Of a DNA stretch of 21,044 nt, positions 14,448-21,044 are shown piece after piece. Position 1 is the stretch's first letter. Every line of letters begins with the position of its first letter. The notes beneath the pieces were generated by a model. It was given only the letters and a program-made list of their open reading frames with translations. It did not search any database and had not been told where the DNA came from. This DNA comes from Arthrobacter sp. ov118 (lineage in GTDB: Bacteria > Actinomycetota > Actinomycetes > Actinomycetales > Micrococcaceae), in the NCBI RefSeq assembly GCF_900116495.1, contig NZ_FPAY01000011.1, positions 60,095 to 81,138 of the forward strand, in the 5' to 3' direction. A program made the position numbers and the translations under genes.

Positions 14448-15386
14448 TCAGGCCAGGAAGAATTCGCACCAGAGCGGGTAGTGGTCCGAGACCCGCCAGG
14501 ACACCTCGCTGCGGGTCATGTCCCGGAAGATGTGGGGGATGAAGTCAAAGGTTCCCGCCCGTTGGCTGTAGGCCAGGCCTTGCAGCAGTGAGGTGCCGTC
14601 GGGTTCTGAGAACCAGGCCAGCTGGTCGTAGAAGTGCGTGGTCTTGTCATCGTCGAAGATGGTCCGCGGGACCGTGTTCAGCTCCGCCGGCGGCCACAGG
14701 CCCGTGGAGATGAACGCTTCGTAGAGCGGGTCGCCGATCCGGTCCAGGTTGAAGTCGCCGAGCACGATCAGGTTCGAGTTCCAGTCGTTGGGCCGCACCG
14801 CCCAGTCGTGCATCCACTGGGCGAACTCCGTGATCTCCGGCAGCCGCTCCGCAGGGTCCTTGCCCCAAAGTATGTGCACCGAGGCGAGCGTGAACTCCAC
14901 CCCGGCCCGGGTGAAGCTGGCCGTGTACGGGGTGCGGGCGAACTGGCGCTGCGGTTCCTCGCCGATCGGGGGCAGTACGATTTCCCCGACCAGGCCCGCG
15001 GGCTGGGCCCGGGTGCTGTCGTAGAGGAAGGAGAGGCGTTCGCCGTTGCCGGCGGTTCCTTCGGTGACGTCGGAGACGATGACGCGCCAGTCCGGGCCGA
15101 GGCTGGCCAGGAGCCGCTTGAGCGCTGCGGGGTTGCGGCGGGATTCCTGGACGGCGACGACGTCGAACCGGGAGATGACGGCGGCCAGGCAGGCGATGGC
15201 ATGCCAGTCCCGCTTCGGAGAGTCATTGGGGCCGGCCAGCCACTTGGCGGTCAGGTCACCCAGTGCCCGGATGTTCCAGGTCCCGATGAGGAGGTTGGAG
15301 TCCTTCTTCGCAGGAGTGCTTCCCTTCAGGGCTGTACGCAACCTGTCGAGATCCTCACTCACTGTTGCCGGCGGCTGCTCAGTCAT
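14448..15386 (-). CDS. Endonuclease/exonuclease/phosphatase (EEP) family protein
   Basis: 312 residues from ATG 15386; the frame is open to 15617, but the upstream part lacks coding character. The EEP active site is complete: Asn38 in 'LLIGTWNIRALG', Glu81 in 'FDVVAVQES', His171 in 'LASVHILWG', Asp211/Asn213 in 'IVLGDFNLDR', and Asp301/His302 in 'WRVSDHYPLWCEF'. The family includes exonuclease III, DNase I, nocturnin and inositol 5-phosphatases. The motif details (SVHILWG, DFNLDRIGDPLYEAF) resemble the bacterial EEP proteins annotated only as such, so the substrate (nucleic acid or phosphoester) cannot be fixed. There is no signal peptide, so it should act in the cytoplasm. It stands alone. 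Confidence 0.9.
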   Translation of the reverse strand: MTEQPPATVSEDLDRLRTALKGSTPAKKDSNLLIGTWNIRALGDLTAKWLAGPNDSPKRDWHAIACLAAVISRFDVVAVQESRRNPAALKRLLASLGPDWRVIVSDVTEGTAGNGERLSFLYDSTRAQPAGLVGEIVLPPIGEEPQRQFARTPYTASFTRAGVEFTLASVHILWGKDPAERLPEITEFAQWMHDWAVRPNDWNSNLIVLGDFNLDRIGDPLYEAFISTGLWPPAELNTVPRTIFDDDKTTHFYDQLAWFSEPDGTSLLQGLAYSQRAGTFDFIPHIFRDMTRSEVSWRVSDHYPLWCEFFLA

Positions 15387-15649
15387 GGCTCCATGCAAGC
15401 AGATGGCCCGGATGATGCAAGCAGGCGCACGGGACTGACTTGTCCCGGGTAGATGCGGGTCGTGGCCCACAGACCCCCTGGCGCTCGGGATGGCGGCCCA
15501 GCCGGGCCGGGATCGCGAACAAGGTGCCCGGTTTTCGTCTGGATTGACGGCACGCAGGTTACTGATTCCGGACGGCCCAGGGGATTGATTACTAGGATCA
15601 TGTCCACAGTTCGGCATGGACGCAGTAGGCGTCCGGGAAGGAGGAACAG

Positions 15650-15727
15650 ATCACCGCTGACCCAGACCAATCTACGACTGACCAATCCGTTGAAAGCCCC
15701 TCGTCCGAGGGGCTTTCCCGTGTCTGA
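15650..15727 (+). other. Possible 25-codon ORF with AUC start behind an ideal Shine-Dalgarno
   Basis: AAGGAGG at 15638-15644 is a near-perfect Shine-Dalgarno, yet no ATG, GTG or TTG lies 4-10 bases downstream. The codon at ideal distance is ATC 15650, which opens a frame beginning 'ITADPDQSTTDQSVESPSSE' and ending at TGA 15725-15727. AUC starts are known but rare. The terminator-like hairpin at 15693-15716 lies inside this frame, an arrangement reminiscent of attenuation. It could equally be the decayed start of a lost gene. Confidence 0.25.
15693..15716 (+). terminator. Terminator-like hairpin
   Basis: AAAGCCCCT (15693-15701) pairs perfectly with AGGGGCTTT (15708-15716) around a 6-nt loop. 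The A-run before and T-run after the GC core are what an intrinsic terminator shows and would work on both strands, though the U-tract is only three bases long. No supported plus-strand gene ends directly before it. Confidence 0.6.
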
Positions 15728-15861
15728 GCACACCTCTTCGGGCGGCATGCTCACAGCTGGCCATAAGGGGCGGCCGGTCGACACTGTCCCTGGCGACGCT
15801 CCTCGAGGAGCACCTACCCCTGGAATGCGGACGCTGCCCACAGATTTCTTATGCAGAGGGA

Positions 15862-15901
15862 AACCAGTAAGAGACCGGCACATGCCGGTCTCTTACTGGT
15901 T
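15862..15901. repeat. Perfect palindrome, 19-bp arms with 2-nt loop
   Basis: The arm AACCAGTAAGAGACCGGCA (15862-15880) is followed by CA and then its exact reverse complement (15883-15901). It is the strongest hairpin in the window. It lies 84 bases upstream of the SRAP gene start and can act on both strands, for example as a bidirectional terminator or RNA-end barrier, although no T-run follows. Confidence 0.9.
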
Positions 15902-15985
15902 GACCGGCCAGACAGGCGGAAGCATCTTCGAGCTGAATCCGCCGCTGCTTGAAGAAGACGTCAGGTGTGGAGGCAGAATGATTCC

Positions 15986-16691
15986 ATGTGCGGCAGATAT
16001 GTGATGTCCAAGGCCACCGGGGATCTCCTTACCCAGTTCGAGGCTTAGGAGATCGAGGGCAGCCCGCCGCCGCCCAGCTGGAATGTCGCTCCGACGCAGG
16101 ACGTGCCGATCATTGCGGAGCGGGTGGACGACGACTCCCTGGATCGGCGGCTGTTGATCGCCCGTTGGGGCCTGGTCCCATCCTGGGTCAAGGACGTCAA
16201 GATCGGGTCGAAGCTGATCAATGCCCGCAGCGAATCGATTCTGGACAAGCCATCGTTCCGGAAGGCCGCCGTCAAACGGCGGGCACTGGTCCCGGCGGAG
16301 GGCTATTACGAGTGGCAGAAGACCGAGGACGGGAAGAAGATCCCGAATTACCTCTGCTCCGAAAAGGAGAATGTGCTCGCCTTCGCCGGGCTGTACGAGT
16401 TCTGGCCGGGACCCGCCCCTTCCCGAGGACGACCCGCACCGGTGGCTGCTCAGCTGCACCGTTCTGACGACGACGGCGCATGATTCCCTCGGCCACGTCC
16501 ATGACCGGGCCCCGGTCATCATTCCGCCCAGCATGTACGCCGACTGGCTGGACCCGGTAACGACGGACAAGGAACAGGTGCAGGAGATGCTCGATGCCAT
16601 CCCTGAACCGGTTCTGACGCCGCGGGTGGTCACCGACCGGGTCAACAGCGTGCGCAACAACGGCCCGGAACTTATCGAGCCAGCCCCCTGA
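15986..16691 (+). pseudogene. SRAP-domain protein (YedK/HMCES family), inactivated
   Basis: ATG 15986 starts 'MCGRYVMSKATGDLLTQFEA'. Cys2 is the residue that SRAP proteins use to form a thiazolidine crosslink with abasic sites in single-stranded DNA, shielding them from error-prone repair. The frame then meets TAG 16046-16048 (codon 21) and continues with 'SWNVAPTQDVPI', 'RRLLIARWGLVPSWVKD', 'KLINARSESI' and 'RALVPAEGYYEWQK', all family motifs including the active-site Glu of EGYYEW. After 'LAFAGLYEFWP' a 1-nt shift in the GGG at 16408-16410 moves the rest to another frame: 'DDPHRWLLSCTVLTTTAHDS', 'HDRAPVIIPPSMYADWLDP'. With both repaired it would be a normal-length protein (about 234 residues). 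It converges on the ligase gene (15 bases apart). Confidence 0.9.
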
Positions 16692-16705
16692 GCAGTGCCG
16701 TGGCA

Positions 16706-17755
16706 TCACTGGCGTGCGGTCCGTGGACGCAGCATTTTGGGCAGGGTGATGTTTGCGGGGGACAGTTCCGGCCTGGCGCGGAGGACGCGCAGTGGGTGGC
16801 GGAAGGACCTGCCTGACCAGGCCGTATCGGCAGAGACTTCCACGGCCACGGGTTCCACCAGTGTCAGCGCGACCGGTTCCTTGTCCCGGTTGAATCGGTC
16901 CAGGGTGGTGCCCTTCACGGTCGTGGGCCAGGGGTGGGCGCCGCGGGGCGGCTGCAGCCACCGCGCCAGTTCCCGCGCGGCTGCCGTCTTCAACGGTGTG
17001 GATCTACCGACGATCCGCAGCTCCCCGTCCAGGACCAGCCCGGCCACGACCTCCCGGGGTTCGGTGATCGGCCCGATGACTGCCCCGCAGACGATTTCCA
17101 CGGTTTCGCGGTGCTTGAGTTTCAGCCAGGAACGGGCACCTGGCGTGTAGGGCTGGTCGCTGCCTTTGATGACCAGTCCCTCGATCCCGGTGTGGGGCAG
17201 GTCTTCCATCCACCTGGCCGCCTCGTCCGGGTCGGTGGTGGCGGGGGAGAGCGAGAGCGGGGGAGCCCATCCGCGGGCCAGTTCTTCCAGGAGCGCCCGC
17301 CGCTCACGGAAGGGGAGCGCCCTCGCATCATGTCCGGCAACGGCCAGAACATCGAAGGCTACGTAACTGGCCGGAGTCTGCCGAACCTGTCCAGGGAGGG
17401 TCTTAGGGCCGGCGCCCAGACGTTGCTGCAATGCGGAGAAGTCCAGCCTGCCCCCGGCCCAGATCACGGCTTCGCCGTCGAGCACGCACCCGGGCGGAAC
17501 CTCTGATGCGAGGGCTGCAGTGAGTTCGGGGAAGTATCCGGTGAGCTGCTTGCCCTGTCTGGACCAGAGGGTCACCCCGGTATCGTCGTGGGCCGCGACG
17601 CAGCGGTAACCGTCCCATTTGGGCTCATAGGACAGACTCCCGGGCAACGCATCAGCTCGTGGCATTCTCGTGACGGTCCGGGCCAGGGCCACCTTCGGCG
17701 GCAGGACAAGGCCGGCCGGCAGCCCGGACGCGGACGGTGGTCTAGCTGCCGCCAT
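16706..17755 (-). CDS. ligC: ATP-dependent DNA ligase, LigC type
   Basis: 349 residues from ATG 17755, with GGAAGG five bases upstream. The nucleotidyltransferase motifs are complete: motif I 'YEPKWDGYR' with Lys46, which takes AMP; motif III 'VLDGEAVIW' with Glu95; motif IV 'GIEGLVIKG'; motif V 'SWLKLKHR'. The OB-fold domain follows (about 220-310), ending with 'VEVSADTAWSGRSFRHPLRV'. Size and domain order fit the actinobacterial LigC group, which lacks the polymerase and nuclease domains of LigD and works in repair-patch sealing. The start lies inside the end of the upstream gene (14-base overlap), so it is probably translated as the last gene of the SOS-controlled operon. All catalytic residues are present. 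The gene symbol is by resemblance. Confidence 0.92.
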   Translation of the reverse strand: MAAARPPSASGLPAGLVLPPKVALARTVTRMPRADALPGSLSYEPKWDGYRCVAAHDDTGVTLWSRQGKQLTGYFPELTAALASEVPPGCVLDGEAVIWAGGRLDFSALQQRLGAGPKTLPGQVRQTPASYVAFDVLAVAGHDARALPFRERRALLEELARGWAPPLSLSPATTDPDEAARWMEDLPHTGIEGLVIKGSDQPYTPGARSWLKLKHRETVEIVCGAVIGPITEPREVVAGLVLDGELRIVGRSTPLKTAAARELARWLQPPRGAHPWPTTVKGTTLDRFNRDKEPVALTLVEPVAVEVSADTAWSGRSFRHPLRVLRARPELSPANITLPKMLRPRTARQ

Positions 17756-18026
17756 CGAGGCCTTCCAGCGCCTCTACCTCGGCGGCGTCCAGCAATGCTG
17801 CCGGATCGTCGCCGGTGGCCCGGGCCGGGTCGTCCAGGGATTTGAAGTGGACCCGGGCGAGGGTGATGGCCACGAGCTCCAGGAAGGGGGCGCCGTTGCG
17901 TTGTTCCAGGCCGTCCAGATAGGCGAGCATGCGCCCTTCCAGGGCGCCGGGCCCTTCGGATTCTTCCGCGGCGAGCCGCGTCAGCGTCAGGGCCGCGAGG
18001 TCCGGGTTGTCGTAGATGAGTCCCAT
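17742..18026 (-). CDS. Hypothetical protein, 94 residues, upstream of ligase
   Basis: The product starts 'MGLIYDNPDLAALTLTRLAA' and continues 'EESEGPGALEGRMLAYLDGL' and 'APFLELVAITLARVHFKSLD', an acidic, all-helical small soluble protein. I do not recognise a family. It ends with TAG inside the ligase gene (14-base overlap) and starts 43 bases after the previous operon gene. Its strict coupling to the ligase gene suggests a role with the ligase or at least shared expression. Confidence 0.75.
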   Translation of the reverse strand: MGLIYDNPDLAALTLTRLAAEESEGPGALEGRMLAYLDGLEQRNGAPFLELVAITLARVHFKSLDDPARATGDDPAALLDAAEVEALEGLDGGS

Positions 18027-18069
18027 GGGCCAACGCTACCCACCCCGCCGGCGCGGTCAAGAGCGAGTG

Positions 18070-18444
18070 CTAGCGCCAGCGGTAGGATTCCAGCGCGCGA
18101 AGCAGGGGAGCGGGGTCGCCTTTCAGGTGGTCGACGGGGCGGTCCCCGGCAAGGGCTCTCGAGGGGGTGACCATCCAGAGCGTGAAGTAGTTGTGCGGGA
18201 TGTCCAGCTCCAGCGCATGCCCGAAGAGCTCAATGACCTGCGGGTGGAGTTGCCCGCCGGGGAGGAACTGAAATCCGGGGCAGAAGGTGCCGTCGTCGAT
18301 GAAGACGCGGACGAGCTGGCGCATCACGGGTTCGGGGTCTTCCATGAGCTCGGAGAGCCGGCGACGCACCTGCTGCAGGGTCGGCAGCGTGAACTCCGTC
18401 CGAATCGCAGCCCACGCCTGATCGTTGATGGGTTGGCCGTTCAC
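18070..18444 (-). CDS. Small operon protein with MbcA/ParS-like (DUF2384-like) C-terminus
   Basis: 124 residues from GTG 18444. The start GTG overlaps the TGA of the preceding gene (GTGA), so the genes are coupled; the much longer open frame upstream is out-of-frame polymerase DNA. The N-terminal half is helical ('LPTLQQVRRRLSELMEDPEP'), followed by 'DDGTFCPGFQFLPGGQLHPQ' and, near the end, 'LWMVTPSRALAGDRPVDHLK'. The last segment resembles the Xre/MbcA/ParS toxin-binding domain ('WL..P...L.G.tP.dlL'). In that family it binds RES-type toxins, but no RES gene is present here. The resemblance is partial and the function is unproven. Confidence 0.7.
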   Translation of the reverse strand: MNGQPINDQAWAAIRTEFTLPTLQQVRRRLSELMEDPEPVMRQLVRVFIDDGTFCPGFQFLPGGQLHPQVIELFGHALELDIPHNYFTLWMVTPSRALAGDRPVDHLKGDPAPLLRALESYRWR

Positions 18445-18779
18445 TCTTCTTCGGTTGTTTCGTCGGCATCGCTGATGTTTTCCAGGAGCCAGTGCGTGGA
18501 GAGCGGTTCCCGGCGGAGCGTGGCGGTCCGGAGGGCGGAATGGGTGCCGGAGCGGACCTGTACTTGCCAGTATTCGATGCTGACCAAATCGCCGCTGCCG
18601 ACGGCTGCCGTGCGGCGGGTGTCCCACCAGGCGTCTCTGCCGTACCAGTGCCGGGATTCGGTGTCGGGATCGACCAACCAGATCCGTCCGTCGTGCCGGA
18701 TGGCCAGGGGTTTGCCTGCCGCGTCGAGTCGGACCAGTGTGTCGTGGGTCTGCGGGGCGGCTTCGGCGATGGTGCTCAT
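18441..18779 (-). CDS. Small protein resembling DUF6504 (mutasome-associated)
   Basis: 112 residues from ATG 18779. Core sequence: 'KPLAIRHDGRIWLVDPDTES', 'RHWYGRDAWWDTRRTAAVGS', 'GDLVSIEYWQVQVRSG'. The spaced Trp residues and W-x-DTR followed by a WQV strand look like the DUF6504 proteins found beside the ImuB/DnaE2 error-prone polymerase genes of actinobacteria; this is a resemblance from memory, not a search. It sits 45 bases downstream of the broken UmuC gene and overlaps the next gene by four bases. The position supports a role as accessory factor of translesion synthesis. The C-terminal tail is acidic. Confidence 0.7.
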   Translation of the reverse strand: MSTIAEAAPQTHDTLVRLDAAGKPLAIRHDGRIWLVDPDTESRHWYGRDAWWDTRRTAAVGSGDLVSIEYWQVQVRSGTHSALRTATLRREPLSTHWLLENISDADETTEEE

Positions 18780-18824
18780 GGAGTGGTGTTCTTTCGTGGT
18801 GCGGTCGCGCGGGAGAGTTATTGG

Positions 18825-20124
18825 TTAGGCGGCTTTGACGAGGGGGAGTTCGTCCCAGTGGGTGGTGTAGCGGGGGGAGAGCATGTCCCGTTTCATGGTC
18901 CAGTCCGGTCCGCCGCGGATGCCGGCGTGGCCGAGGCCGATGGAGCCGCGCCCGTACTTTTTGGTGACGTCTTCGAGGAGTGTTCCGATGTGGCGTTCCT
19001 CGTGCTGGTTTTCGAACAGGGCCAGGGGTGCCTGGTTGCCGGTGGGGCGGAGGTCGGTGACCATGATCCCGGCCCTGGCGTACTTGATGCCCTCGTGGAT
19101 GCGGGGCAGGAGCGCGTGGGCGGCTTTTGGTGAGCAGTACCGGGTCGGCGGTGGGCATCGGCAGGGGCACGCAGACGGAGGGGTATGAGGTGTCTTTCGG
19201 GTTGAAGTGTGAGGTGCCGGCGAACGCGGTCAGGACCTTGGCCTGCAGGCCATGTTTGGCCAGCCGGGCCGATGCCTGCTGGCCGTAGACGCTCATGACC
19301 TGCCGGATCCCGGCGGCGGTGGTGATGGGCGTGGCGAAGGAGCGGGAGAAGATGAGCTGGTCCCGGCCGATCCGTTCCTCCTCCATCGGGATGCACGGGG
19401 TGCCCTGCAGTTCCAGGACGGTGCGCATCATGACCACGGAGAACCGGTCACGGATCATCACCGGATCGGCCCGGGACAGGTCAAGGATCGAATGGAGCCC
19501 TAAGGCGTTGAGGCGTTTGGTCAGCCGCGTCGCGACACCCCAGATCTCGATCACGGACAGGCGCCGCATCAGTGTCTCCCTGTCCCCGGCGGGTACGGAG
19601 TCCCAGTGGCAGACCCCGCCGAAGGCCGGGTTGTTTTTGGCCCACTAGTTCGCCAGCTTCGCCAGCGTCTTCGTCGGTCCAATTCCCACGCAGACCGGCA
19701 CGCCGACGTTCCGCCTGACGGCGGCCTTCATCGCCCGGCCCAGGGCCAGGAGTTCATCGGGGGAGCCTTTGACGCCGAGGAAGGCCTCGTCGATGCTGTA
19801 GACCTCCAGCCAGGCCGAGTACCGGCCAAGCAGCTCCATCACGCGGGCGCTGATGTCGCCGTAGAGCTCATAGTTACTCGAGAGGGCAACAAGCCCCCAC
19901 TCCCTGGCGCGGGGTGCGAGTTTGAACCACGGCTCGCCCATGGCGATGCCGAGTCTTTTGGCTTCCGGGGAGCGGGTGACGGCGCAACCGTCGTTGTTGG
20001 AGAGCACGATGACGGGCCGGCCCTCCAGGGCGGGGTTGAAGGCCCGCTCGGCCGAGGCGTAGAAGCAGTTCACGTCCACGTGCGCGATCTGCGGCATCCG
20101 CCGCATCACCGCCGGCTTAGACAC
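18825..20124 (-). pseudogene. umuC: UmuC-type Y-family DNA polymerase (Pol V subunit), interrupted by TAG and a frameshift
   Basis: The first 159 codons from GTG 20124 (ATG 20106 or 20097 are alternatives) encode a normal Y-family palm: 'AHVDVNCFYASAER' with metal ligand Asp17, 'LSNNDGCAVTRSPEAKRLGI', 'VYSIDEAFL' with Asp112/Glu113, and 'IGPTKTLAKLAN'. Codon 160 is TAG (19647-19645). The same frame then continues with 'WAKNNPAFGGVCHWDS', 'RRLSVIEIWGVATRLTKRLN' (helix-hairpin-helix) and 'SFATPITTAAGIRQVMSVYG'. At an AAAA run (plus TTTT 19125-19128) one extra base shifts the frame, and the C-terminus resumes as 'IMVTDLRPTGNQAPLALFEN' through 'DWTMKRDMLSPRYTTHWDEL'. Repaired length is about 432 residues, normal for UmuC. 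As it stands only a 159-residue N-terminal piece would be made. It follows umuD with a 9-base gap at most. Confidence 0.92.
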
Positions 20125-20132
20125 GGCCGGCC

Positions 20133-20564
20133 CTACAGCCGGTGAAGGCATCGGGTCGCCACGCCCCACACCACCAGATCGGATAAGGACGGTACCCGGA
20201 TATCCGGGTACGCGGGATTTTCTGCCTGCAGCACGACCCCGGCACTGGTGATGCGCAGCCGTTTGATGGTCAGCTCACCGTCCAGGACCGCGACGACCAC
20301 GGATCCGTCCACCGGTTCCAGGGCACGGTTGACGATCAATTCATCGCCATCGCTGATCCCGGCCCCGGTCATGGAGTCCCCGGACACCCGCACCACATAG
20401 GTGGACGTGACGTCCTGGATCAGGTGCTCATTCAGGTCGATCCGCCCGTCGAAGTAGTCCTGCGCCGGCGAGGGATACCCGGCCGCGACAGAAACCGGTG
20501 AGATCAGCACCGACAACAACGACGCCCCCGCGTCTATCACGCGGGGACCAATAACAACGCCCAC
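20133..20564 (-). CDS. umuD: UmuD-like SOS mutagenesis protein, self-cleaving S24 peptidase
   Basis: 143 residues from GTG 20564 with AAGGTG just upstream. The N-terminal arm holds the self-cleavage site 'SVAAGYPSPAQDYFDGRIDL' (Ala28-Gly29), closely like the Cys-Gly site of E. coli UmuD. The S24 peptidase dyad is present: Ser64 in 'VSGDSMTGAGI' and Lys101 in 'GELTIKRL'. RecA-ssDNA normally triggers cleavage to UmuD', which assembles with UmuC into Pol V. There is no DNA-binding domain, so this is UmuD and not LexA. It is the first gene of the operon, directly under a LexA box. It ends with TAG; umuC follows immediately. Confidence 0.95.
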   Translation of the reverse strand: MGVVIGPRVIDAGASLLSVLISPVSVAAGYPSPAQDYFDGRIDLNEHLIQDVTSTYVVRVSGDSMTGAGISDGDELIVNRALEPVDGSVVVAVLDGELTIKRLRITSAGVVLQAENPAYPDIRVPSLSDLVVWGVATRCLHRL

Positions 20565-20574
20565 AACACACCTT

Positions 20575-20598
20575 TTATTCGAATATATCTTCGAATAA
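20575..20598 (-). promoter_or_regulatory. SOS box (LexA-binding site) upstream of umuD
   Basis: TTATTCGAA (20575-20583) and TTCGAATAA (20590-20598) form a perfect 9-bp inverted repeat with a 6-nt spacer. The core TCGAA-N6-TTCGA matches the Gram-positive/actinobacterial LexA consensus TCGAAC-N4-GTTCGA in spacing and outer bases. It lies 11 bases upstream of the umuD GTG, in the promoter region, so LexA should block the whole umuD-to-ligC run until DNA damage. Confidence 0.9.
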
Positions 20599-21044
20599 GC
20601 ATAGCTCTTGGGACCGACAGAAAAGTACCGCCGGCCGCCGGATCAGGCCTGTGGCGGGGCGGGTTGCACGCCCGTCCTAGAGGGCTAACGGCTCGGGACA
20701 CACGGGACACATCTGGTCAGAATAGGAGACGGGTCCGGCTGTGCCGCAAGAGGATCCCTCACCGGACGCTTGTAAGCCGGCTCTGTAGTGGCTGCGGCCC
20801 GCCTGCCGCTTGGGTGTCCTACAAGGTAGGTCCCGAGCCGACCGCAAAAGGCGACCTAACTCAGAGCGCCCCAAGGCGATTTGACGAGATTCAGAGAGTG
20901 GTTATATTTTTTTCACGTAAGAAAAAGAGAACGGAAGTTCCCCCGCTTAAAGTAGCTGTATTTGCCTGTTTATGGGGAAGCACCGTTGCAGTAACACCTG
21001 GTCGTCGGACAGCTTGAGACGGCCAGAGCAACACCAGTAACACC
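20599..21044. other. No identifiable gene at right end
   Basis: A 117-codon plus-strand frame (20664-21017) is open, but its composition is not gene-like and it has no ribosome binding site. At 20902-20933 there is an unusually A/T-rich patch, TTTTTTTC followed by GAAAAAGAG, in otherwise GC-rich DNA. No tRNA, repeat or known site is visible. Confidence 0.5.

Larger units (their letters stand above)
15387..15985. other. Gene-poor 600-base stretch with strong hairpins
   Basis: It contains the 5' flank of the EEP gene (left), a strong unpaired Shine-Dalgarno at 15638-15644, a 9-bp terminator-like hairpin, a perfect 14-bp palindrome GCTCCTCGAGGAGC (about 15797-15810) and a 40-base palindrome. 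None of the longer open frames shows a family motif. Confidence 0.5.

Noticed and set aside
18445..19124. Fusion of polymerase to the MbcA-like protein in one 499-residue frame
   Set aside because: The middle of that frame is Arg/Pro/His-rich out-of-frame translation of the polymerase C-terminus and the DUF6504-like gene; the fused frame arises from the 1-nt shift at 19125-19128.
8633..19647. Amber codon reassignment (TAG read as an amino acid)
   Set aside because: TAG is the natural terminator of several intact genes here (ends at 9561, 12169, 17742, 18070, 20133), and each TAG-bearing gene also has a frameshift.
20664..21017. 117-codon plus-strand frame at right end
   Set aside because: Arg/Pro-rich, without ribosome binding site, motif or plausible domain; considered a chance frame in GC-rich DNA.

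Overview
The window is GC-rich DNA from an actinomycete. The protein families, the Actinobacteria-type SOS box, a leaderless promoter and the LigC-type ligase suggest a Micrococcaceae member (Arthrobacter/Pseudarthrobacter-like). This is inference from sequence style; no marker gene fixes the genus. Much of the window is accessory DNA holding many gene remnants, so it could be a plasmid or a chromosomal plasticity zone.

Left part (1-4.6 kb): the 3' end of a TPR/Sel1-like gene is followed by recombination debris. There is a central fragment of a serine recombinase (531-629), a remnant of a zinc metallopeptidase (HEWGH motif, minus strand), and an intact-looking minus-strand pair made of a SERAC1-like alpha/beta hydrolase and an unrecognised charged partner. 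Then come a serine-recombinase C-terminus (3603-3812) and a second recombinase N-terminus on the opposite strand. The hydrolase pair therefore sits between two recombinase pieces, which makes it the best candidate here for an undescribed mobile two-gene module.

Middle (4.6-11.8 kb): a secreted Pro/Val/Ala-rich repeat protein with an elaborately folded 3' flank, small hypothetical genes, a SapM/AcpA-like lipoprotein phosphatase, a dead DNA/RNA non-specific nuclease (amber stop, DRGH changed to DRGR, frameshift), an 83-residue SH3-like small protein, a frameshifted serine beta-lactamase-family gene, and a translationally coupled membrane protein plus winged-helix regulator. The last pair has a very clear palindromic operator inside a leaderless promoter.

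11.8-16.7 kb: an OmpR-type response regulator whose kinase is missing, although a kinase C-terminal scrap lies beside it on the other strand; a helicase-associated-domain fragment; a small lipoprotein; an endonuclease/exonuclease/phosphatase enzyme; a gene-poor stretch with a terminator hairpin and a perfect 19-bp-arm palindrome; and a broken SRAP (YedK/HMCES) gene.

Right part (16.7-20.6 kb): a compact minus-strand run umuD - umuC (broken) - two small accessory genes - a 94-residue gene - LigC-type ATP-dependent DNA ligase, all downstream of a perfect LexA box. It reads as one SOS-inducible mutagenesis/repair operon in which UmuD and the ligase are intact but the polymerase has an in-frame TAG and a 1-nt frameshift. 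The last 450 bases hold nothing I can identify.
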